A stretch of 7,996 bases of DNA from Anaerolineae bacterium (GTDB lineage: Bacteria > Chloroflexota > Anaerolineae > 4572-78 > NAK82), in NCBI GenBank assembly GCA_025062175.1, contig JANXAX010000099.1, positions 1 through 7,996 on the forward strand. The letters are read 5' to 3'. The first letter of the stretch is position 1. Every line of letters begins with the position of its first letter. Of the stretch, positions 1 through 5,199 are shown piece by piece. Under the pieces are notes generated by a model that did no database searches, was not told the origin of the DNA, and saw only the letters and a program-made list of their open reading frames with translations. The position numbers and the translations under genes were made by a program.

Positions 1-2184
1 GGCCCACGCACGCGGCGCGGCCTGCCACACCAGTCGCAGCGTGGCACCTGCATCCACAACTGGATCAGACTGCACTCCCAACAGCCGAATTTGTTCGCCA
101 AACACGACATCCAACAGGATGTCTAGCTGAGGCACTCGAAACTGACGCGCGTCCACCACCCCCAGGGGACGGCCGTCCACCAGCAATCCATAGTTGCCAC
201 GCGGCAGGTGTCCCGGCAGCTCCAGGGTGTAGGTGCTGACCACTAGGTCATCCGCACGGCGTTTCAATTCGGCGTAGGCTGTCGCGAACACCTCGCCGTG
301 GCGCTCCTCAGGATGCGCTATGAGGTCGTCCATCGGCTGCAATGTCAGGCGGGTCGGTGCATCTGGCAGGTGTGCATCGGCCAGCCAGACAACCTCCACC
401 CCTACCGTCTCGCCAATTGGCAGGTACGGACGTTCTGGTCGGAAGAAAAGCGGTTGTGGCAGAATGCCGCTGTCGAAGGCCGGATCGCTTGCCATAGCCG
501 GCTGCAACGCCGGCCCGGCGTACACGGCGGCATAAGGGATGCCGGCTAGCTGCACGCGGTAGAGCGGCGGCTGCGCTGCGTAATAGCGCAACCAACTAAG
601 GGATGGCACTCCTTCCTGCACTTGCTTGATATATAGCACTACGTAATCCAGCTGGCCAGAAGTCACCTCGCTGATGCGACCGCGGAAGAAAGGCGCCAAT
701 GCCGAGGGATACATGCATCCGACACGCAGCGCGGAACTATCCGGTTGTGCTTGCAGCCAGCGTCCTACTACATCCAACCCCTCTCCCCAACCGATCTTGA
801 TCACGTGTGGCGCGATCAATGCACCTCCTATCAAGGGATTGTGGTAGGAGAGATAGTAAGGAGCTGTGACGCCGACGGGCAGCAGGATCAGGGTGCCTAA
901 CAAGACAACCAAGACCCACCGGGTTATGCGCATCCAGCGTAGCGTGCTCAAGATGCGTCCCAAATCGAAGAGACCCAGTGCAGCCAGCAAGTACAACGCA
1001 GGCCAAATGGGCAGGAGATAGCGATGGCTGCGTTTGCCTCCCAGGGTCATAAAAAGTGTGAAAAGGACAACAAAGGAACACAACACGCCCTCCTCGCGAA
1101 GCCAACGGCCAAAGGTTGAAGTGCGCGTCCCGCGCAGCAGAATCATACCCGTCACGGCGCACCATATCACCAGCCCAAGCAGCGCCATCGGCGAGATTTT
1201 AAAGAGGGCATGGATCGGGTAGTAGAGCAATCCCAATTGAGGCACAAGCTCTCCTTCATCTCCAGTGAACGGGTTCGTGCGCGTGGCAGAGAGGAAGGCG
1301 TTATGCACTACGGCATAGAGCATTGCCACGGGTTGGTGCCACGCCGCCGGCCACAGAGCGACGAAGACCATCCCGGCAATGCCACACCACAACAGCCACC
1401 CCACCAGGCCATCGCGCAGTTGTCGCCAGATACGCTGCCCACGGTCATGAGGCTGCGCGGAGGCTTGACCTATGTCACTGTCCAAGGTAGACGCCAGCAC
1501 AAAGCCTGCTATCCCCAAAAAGGGCACTAGGAAGAACGCGGGTGCTTTGCTCAGCATCGCGAGTCCACCCAGAGCACCGGAGACAGCCAGCCAAACCAAC
1601 CACTTCCGGTGTGTCGTTTGCCGCCATGCCACCAGATAGGCCAACAAGGCCAGGCCGGTGGTCAGCCCTGCCGGTGCGTCGTGTCCCAGTACACGTGACA
1701 AGGCGATCAACTGAGGATCAAGCGCAAGGAGCAGGCCGAAGAGCAAAGCAGCACGAGCGTCCACCAGGCGACGCGCAAGTCCATACAGCCCGACTACAGC
1801 TATACTGCCCAGGAAAGCCATCGGCCAGCGCACTGCCACCAACACTTCCAGCGCGGCGCGAAATTCAGGCAGCGAAGCCAACCATTCAGTCAGTGTCGCT
1901 GGGTCCCTCACCCCACCCATGACATAGAAGGCACTCAGCCCTATAGCGCCGACCCATGTGGTGGTGATAGCGGGTGTCAGGTTGACAACTGTGCCCGGCA
2001 AGTCGCCCCGCCACAGGGCGAGCAGGAATTGCGCGGAGCGATACACCCATTTGGCTTCATCGACTGTGGCGAAGGCATCCAATTGCCACACCCGGGGAAA
2101 CAGCGCGAACACAAAAATGGCCAGAGCTCCCCCAAGAAGAGCCAAGTTATGTCGTTTTGAAGGAAGCCTACTATTTCGACTCAC
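1..2184 (-). CDS. GT39/PMT-like multi-pass membrane glycosyltransferase with C-terminal beta modules (partial, 3' end off window)
   Basis: Translating the minus strand from GTG 2184 gives 728 codons without a stop, still open at base 1. The protein has a short basic N-tail and about twelve hydrophobic segments between residues 13 and 445. It shows GT-C/dolichyl-phosphate-mannose mannosyltransferase (GT39, ArnT-like) features: an acidic D42-E43 pair in the first outer loop, 'LTPAITTTW' (69-77), 'LSRVLGHDAP' (162-171), 'LSKAPAFFLVP' (211-221), 'GGKRSHRYLLPIWPAL' (382-397) and 'GWGEG' near 465-469. In this family a lipid-linked sugar is transferred to an acceptor on the outer membrane face; the substrate here is unknown. 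From about residue 470 the chain is soluble, with beta-rich modules at roughly 589-690 and from 695 ('FGEQIRLLG', 'GATLRLVWQA'). Such extensions are common in Chloroflexota. It lies 18 bases behind the solute-binding gene, so they are probably one operon. The start was chosen because GAGGG lies 7 bases upstream and an in-frame upstream ATG is lacking. Confidence 0.85.
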   Translation of the reverse strand, partial: MSRNSRLPSKRHNLALLGGALAIFVFALFPRVWQLDAFATVDEAKWVYRSAQFLLALWRGDLPGTVVNLTPAITTTWVGAIGLSAFYVMGGVRDPATLTEWLASLPEFRAALEVLVAVRWPMAFLGSIAVVGLYGLARRLVDARAALLFGLLLALDPQLIALSRVLGHDAPAGLTTGLALLAYLVAWRQTTHRKWLVWLAVSGALGGLAMLSKAPAFFLVPFLGIAGFVLASTLDSDIGQASAQPHDRGQRIWRQLRDGLVGWLLWCGIAGMVFVALWPAAWHQPVAMLYAVVHNAFLSATRTNPFTGDEGELVPQLGLLYYPIHALFKISPMALLGLVIWCAVTGMILLRGTRTSTFGRWLREEGVLCSFVVLFTLFMTLGGKRSHRYLLPIWPALYLLAALGLFDLGRILSTLRWMRITRWVLVVLLGTLILLPVGVTAPYYLSYHNPLIGGALIAPHVIKIGWGEGLDVVGRWLQAQPDSSALRVGCMYPSALAPFFRGRISEVTSGQLDYVVLYIKQVQEGVPSLSWLRYYAAQPPLYRVQLAGIPYAAVYAGPALQPAMASDPAFDSGILPQPLFFRPERPYLPIGETVGVEVVWLADAHLPDAPTRLTLQPMDDLIAHPEERHGEVFATAYAELKRRADDLVVSTYTLELPGHLPRGNYGLLVDGRPLGVVDARQFRVPQLDILLDVVFGEQIRLLGVQSDPVVDAGATLRLVWQAAPRAWA

Positions 2185-2191
2185 GGCGCAT

Positions 2192-2196
2192 CCCTC
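2192..2196 (-). promoter_or_regulatory. Ribosome binding site for the GT39-like gene
   Basis: On the minus strand GAGGG is followed by 7 bases and then GTG at 2184. A nearby ATG (2191-2189) is in another frame and hits TAG within a few codons. The GTG, in frame with the long membrane protein, is therefore the supported start. The site falls in the 18-base gap after the solute-binding gene's TGA. Confidence 0.6.
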
Positions 2197-2202
2197 GCGC
2201 GG

Positions 2203-3657
2203 TCAAGGATGCGGCGCGTTGGTGGCACTGTGCGCGCGCATCGCGTTTTGTTGCATGGCTTGAGCTGCTTGGGCTGGGGTCATACTCCCATCCAAAACAG
2301 CCCGCAAGGGGGCACGCATCGCCTCAAGCATCGTATTAGCATCCACGTCCAGCGGCAGAGCACGCCCTGTCTGCATCTGCTGCGCGCTGACCCGCAGATG
2401 TGGGTTCTCCAAGAGGCGCGCATCCCGCAGTGCTTCGCGATGTGTCGGCAATGCGTTGAAGCGCAATGCCCAGCGCACTTGGCGTTCCGGCGCGAAGACG
2501 TAACGCAGCCAGTCTGCTGCCGCACGTTGTACCGCGAGAGGCAGATCGCGGTGCACCATCCAAAAACGCCCTGCCACCAGCGGCGTCGCGGCGCAGTCTG
2601 GTGTCTCCACCATCGGCAACGTTGCCACAGCCCAATCCAGCGCCGGCACCTGGGCCAATTCCCCCAATGCCCAATCTCCATCCAGGAGCATCGCCGCTTG
2701 CCCTTCCAGGAACATCTGGCGTGCTGTGTAATGCGTGACTCGGGGGACAATGCCTCGACGCGGATGATGCCAGTCGCGATACATGCCCAACGCCCGCACC
2801 ATTGCCGGTGTGTCGAGGGTGAGGCGACCACGCACATCCGTCAACCATTCTCCGCACGTGCCCAACCATGGGATCACCCATAACGGGTCATAGCTGTTCA
2901 ACACCAGCCCCCAACGCTCTGGTGGGGCATAATACGAACGGGCCAAAGTGGTCAGCGTCCCTACGTCTGCGGGAGGAACGGCCATCAAATCACGCCGATA
3001 GTACAGAAGCAGATGAAATCCCAGCGTGTCCGCCAATCCCCATAGGTGCTGGCCGCGCGTGGCCGCTATGCGCGCCGGCGTCACCAGTGCGGCCAGCTCA
3101 CGCCGTGTCAGCAGATCCTCAATAGGTTGCAGAAGCCCTCGCCGTTGCAGAGCAGCAAGCAACGTCGCATCGCCCAGAAGGACATGCCATCCTTCTACCG
3201 CACCCGATGCCAGTCGTTCCGACCATGTGGAAGCATCTTCGCAATGCTGCAGCGTGAGCGTCGCTTCAGGGTGCTGCTCGTGAAACGCGACGGCTTCCTG
3301 GCGTAACACACGGGATGGTTCAGACGACAAACATTCCCATACCTCCAAAACGACCTGGGCTTCAGCAGTGCTGGGGATGGGTGTCTCGGTCGGCAACGAC
3401 GTGGGCGCAGGCAATGGGCTCCAGATGCTCATCTGTGGCGTGGACAAGGTTGTCGGCGTGGGCGAGATCAGCCCGCCGGATGGCGCTGTCACTACAGACG
3501 CAGATGGTGTCGCGACCGAGGTCACTGGCTGAGCAGCACAGCCTATAATCGACCATGCCCCCACCAGCGCACATGCCAGGCACGTGCCCAATGAGGGGAC
3601 ACACACGACGCGGTTTAATACCGCGCACGCCGTCGCAGACTTGCGCAGCTGGAACAT
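2203..3657 (-). CDS. Extracellular solute-binding lipoprotein, family 1 (sugar-type ABC SBP)
   Basis: From ATG 3657 the product is 484 residues. It begins with a lipoprotein signal: basic 'FQLRK', a hydrophobic stretch, then lipobox 'SIIGC' with the lipidated Cys at 40. A Ser/Thr/Pro-rich linker (about 41-100) tethers the binding domain outside the membrane. The core (about 105-480) has the family-1 pattern: a first strand 'VVLEVWE', 'FHEQHPEATLTL', the hallmark 'FLEGQAAMLLDGDWALGEL' near 316-334, and a late 'ADWLRYVFAPERQVRWAL' helix before 'NALPTHREAL'. Mature Cys at 109, 139, 268 and 355 could form disulfides. The family delivers sugars or related ligands to an ABC permease, but no permease or ATPase gene is in the window, and the ligand cannot be named. 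The frame also opens from GTG 3747, adding 30 residues before the signal peptide. Neither start has a clear Shine-Dalgarno, and ATG 3657 fits the lipoprotein signal better. It is upstream of and probably co-transcribed with the glycosyltransferase. Confidence 0.85.
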   Translation of the reverse strand: MFQLRKSATACAVLNRVVCVPSLGTCLACALVGAWSIIGCAAQPVTSVATPSASVVTAPSGGLISPTPTTLSTPQMSIWSPLPAPTSLPTETPIPSTAEAQVVLEVWECLSSEPSRVLRQEAVAFHEQHPEATLTLQHCEDASTWSERLASGAVEGWHVLLGDATLLAALQRRGLLQPIEDLLTRRELAALVTPARIAATRGQHLWGLADTLGFHLLLYYRRDLMAVPPADVGTLTTLARSYYAPPERWGLVLNSYDPLWVIPWLGTCGEWLTDVRGRLTLDTPAMVRALGMYRDWHHPRRGIVPRVTHYTARQMFLEGQAAMLLDGDWALGELAQVPALDWAVATLPMVETPDCAATPLVAGRFWMVHRDLPLAVQRAAADWLRYVFAPERQVRWALRFNALPTHREALRDARLLENPHLRVSAQQMQTGRALPLDVDANTMLEAMRAPLRAVLDGSMTPAQAAQAMQQNAMRAHSATNAPHP

Positions 3658-3956
3658 CGTACGCAGAATACCATCAAGTGCACCAATCCGCCAAAGCAAT
3701 TCAGAGCGGCTGAAATCGTCACTCTGGGCCTGCGGCTGGCTGCCCACCTGCGCGGACGGGGAAGAGGGACGTCTTTCAGAGGCAGGTTTTGGGTATGAGA
3801 CCGTGTTGTCATCCTATCCCCACTCTCGTCCCTCGTCCGCGCCGCGACCCTTATCTGAGCCACGGACGTCAAGGAGCGGCATAAAAACCCGCACGCGCGA
3901 CGCCACTCGCTGACGCGCGCGGCTTGGTTGAATGAAAAACCCATCCTAGTGGAGAG

Positions 3957-3980
3957 GGGTGTCTTCCCAGGGGAACGCCC
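3957..3980 (+). other. Imperfect hairpin in the hisG upstream region
   Basis: GGGTG (3957-3961) pairs with CGCCC (3976-3980), including one G-T pair. After a 2-base bulge, TTCC (3964-3967) pairs with GGAA (3972-3975) around the loop CAGG. No T-run follows, so it is not a normal terminator. It lies upstream of the proposed hisG transcription start, so it would not be in that mRNA unless another promoter exists. Its function is unknown. Confidence 0.35.
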
Positions 3981-4000
3981 GACGACACGCATTGCCAGGC

Positions 4001-4014
4001 GCAACTGCAGTTGC
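4001..4014. promoter_or_regulatory. 14-bp perfect palindrome, possible operator
   Basis: GCAACTGCAGTTGC is its own reverse complement. It sits about 65 bases upstream of the -35 box of the hisG promoter, in non-coding DNA between divergent genes, where a dimeric regulator could bind. A 14-bp palindrome has a moderate chance of occurring at random in 8 kb, so only its location supports a role. Confidence 0.3.
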
Positions 4015-4078
4015 CCGCTCCGGATAGGCCGCTGCTTCAACTCATCCTCGATTTGAACTACACTTCTTTGGATGCACG

Positions 4079-4108
4079 TTGACAGAGGCTGAGAGCTGAG
4101 AGTAAAAT
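4079..4108 (+). promoter_or_regulatory. Sigma70-type promoter for hisG and the Lon-like gene
   Basis: A perfect -35 box TTGACA (4079-4084) is followed by an 18-base spacer and TAAAAT (4103-4108), which matches the -10 consensus at 5 of 6 positions. The expected start of transcription is near 4115, giving a leader of about 62 bases before GTG 4177. The spacer contains a tandem heptamer GCTGAGA twice (4088-4101). This is the only strong housekeeping promoter found between the divergent pairs. Confidence 0.7.
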
Positions 4109-4118
4109 GTAAATACAT
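4107..4118. promoter_or_regulatory. Palindrome overlapping the hisG -10 region, candidate operator
   Basis: ATGTA-AA-TACAT is a 12-base inverted repeat with 5-base arms. It covers the end of the -10 box and the predicted transcription start, where a bound repressor would block initiation. The repeat is short and AT-rich, so chance occurrence is possible. Confidence 0.3.
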
Positions 4119-4164
4119 CTACAGACAGGAGCCGCATAATTTCTTGCTACGCCTTTCCCCTGCC

Positions 4165-4170
4165 GGAGGT
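4165..4170 (+). promoter_or_regulatory. Ribosome binding site deciding the hisG start
   Basis: GGAGGT lies 6 bases before GTG 4177, ideal spacing. The frame also opens at TTG 4144, 33 bases upstream, and has an ATG at 4189. The TTG would place this ribosome site inside the coding region, and the ATG is only weakly preceded by purines, so GTG 4177 is preferred. Confidence 0.7.
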
Positions 4171-4176
4171 ACCAGC

Positions 4177-5199
4177 GTGAGAGAACGGATGATCCGTCTC
4201 GGCCTACCCACCAAAGGCCGCATGGAGGAAGAAACGCTCACGTTCTTAGAACGTTGCGGACTGCGCGTGGTCAAACCCAATCCACGTCAATACGTCGCGT
4301 CGATTCCGGCTATTCCCGAGCTGGAAGTGTGGCTACAACGCTCGGTCGACATCGTGCGCAAAGTATATTATGGAGATGTAGACTTGGGCATTACCGGCTA
4401 TGACAGCGTGGCGGAGCACGGCGGAAATGGGCGTGATATTCTCATCCTGCACGATCAACTGGGCTTTGGAACATGTCGACTCGTATTGGCTGTGCCGGAT
4501 GAGTGGGATGAGATCAATAGTGTGGAAGATCTCGCGCAACTGGCACACCGCCGCGCCGAGGAAGGACGTCCACTGCGCATCGGCACCAAGTATGAGCGCC
4601 TGGTGAGCGCCTTCCTCACCCAGCATGCCATCGTGCCCTATCAGCTGATCTGGGCCGAAGGGGCGCTAGAGGCCGGACCGCATATGGGCTATGTCGATCT
4701 GATCGCCGACCTGACTGCGAGCGGTGTCACCCTGCGCGAAAATCACCTGAAGGAGGTGCAGGGCGGCACGCTGTTGCACTCCCAGGCGTGTTTGATCGGC
4801 AACCGACGCGCACTGAAGCAACGTCCAGAAGTGTTGGCGGTCGCCAAGCAACTGCTTGAATTCTTCGAAGCCCATTTGCGCGCGACCGGTTATCATGCCA
4901 TCATCGCCAACATCAAGGGTGAATCGCCCGAGGCGGTGGCCCAAAAAGTGTTCTCCCAACCTGATCTGGGTGGCTTAAAAGGGCCTACCATCGCCCCAGT
5001 TTATCTGCGCGACGTGCACGACCGCAGCTGGTATGCCATCAGCATCATCGTGCGTCAAGAGCGATTGGTGCAAGCGGTGCAACAGCTGCGTGCCATTGGC
5101 GGCAGCGGGGTAGTGGTCACACCCGCCACGTATATCTTCGAAGACGAGCCGGCCACCTATCGACGTCTGGTGGCCGCTTTGGAGGAAGATCCTGAATGA
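4177..5199 (+). CDS. hisG: ATP phosphoribosyltransferase, plant-type long form
   Basis: HisG joins ATP and PRPP to form phosphoribosyl-ATP, the first and feedback-controlled step of histidine synthesis, in the cytoplasm. From GTG 4177 the protein is 340 residues. The N-terminus 'IRLGLPTKGRMEEETL' and 'NPRQYVASIP' are typical. The PRPP-binding region (about 161-189) reads 'EGALEAGPHMGYVDLIADL' then 'SGVTLRENHLKEV', with D174 and D178. The C-terminal ACT-like domain (about 284-330; 'WYAISIIVRQERL', 'LRAIGGSGVVVTPATYIF') is the usual site of histidine inhibition in long HisG proteins. The pattern closely resembles plant HisG as I recall it, including 'QPDLGGLKGPTIAPVY'. Its long form implies that no HisZ partner is needed. 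No other his gene is in the window. Its stop overlaps the start of the protease gene in ATGA. Confidence 0.93.
   Translation: MRERMIRLGLPTKGRMEEETLTFLERCGLRVVKPNPRQYVASIPAIPELEVWLQRSVDIVRKVYYGDVDLGITGYDSVAEHGGNGRDILILHDQLGFGTCRLVLAVPDEWDEINSVEDLAQLAHRRAEEGRPLRIGTKYERLVSAFLTQHAIVPYQLIWAEGALEAGPHMGYVDLIADLTASGVTLRENHLKEVQGGTLLHSQACLIGNRRALKQRPEVLAVAKQLLEFFEAHLRATGYHAIIANIKGESPEAVAQKVFSQPDLGGLKGPTIAPVYLRDVHDRSWYAISIIVRQERLVQAVQQLRAIGGSGVVVTPATYIFEDEPATYRRLVAALEEDPE

Larger units (their letters stand above)
3658..4176. other. Divergent intergenic region between the SBP gene and hisG
   Basis: About 520 bases hold no convincing gene. Overlapping short frames on both strands have Arg/Ser-rich, low-complexity translations without family features. 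The hisG side holds a strong promoter at 4079-4108 with a palindrome at 4107-4118. Further upstream are a 14-bp palindrome (4001-4014) and a hairpin (3957-3980). The part nearer the solute-binding gene has two A-rich 'AAAAACCC' motifs (about 3893 and 3935) and alternating CG runs around 3893-3921. I saw no T-box, tRNA or leader peptide rich in His codons, and no convincing minus-strand promoter for the solute-binding gene. Confidence 0.6.

Noticed and set aside
2209..2883. 224-codon plus-strand frame opposite the solute-binding gene
   Set aside because: His/Arg/Cys-rich translation typical of an antisense shadow; the minus-strand frame has a lipobox and family motifs.
3880..3945. Minus-strand 'GGGTTTTT' runs as intrinsic terminators
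   Set aside because: The preceding stems are only about 4 bp, and there is no minus-strand gene immediately upstream for them to terminate.
3920..3990. Possible tRNA or T-box-like element (GGTTGAATG..., GTGGAGAGGGGTG...)
   Set aside because: No acceptor stem, anticodon arm or CCA can be folded, and the T-box sequence and its terminator/antiterminator pair are absent.
3615..4118. 167-codon minus-strand open frame across the intergenic region
   Set aside because: It overlaps the start of the solute-binding gene in another frame, has an Arg/Ser-rich translation without domain features, and lacks a ribosome site.
4144..4176. Upstream TTG start for hisG
   Set aside because: It would add 11 residues unlike HisG and place the GGAGGT ribosome site within the coding region; GTG 4177 has ideal spacing.
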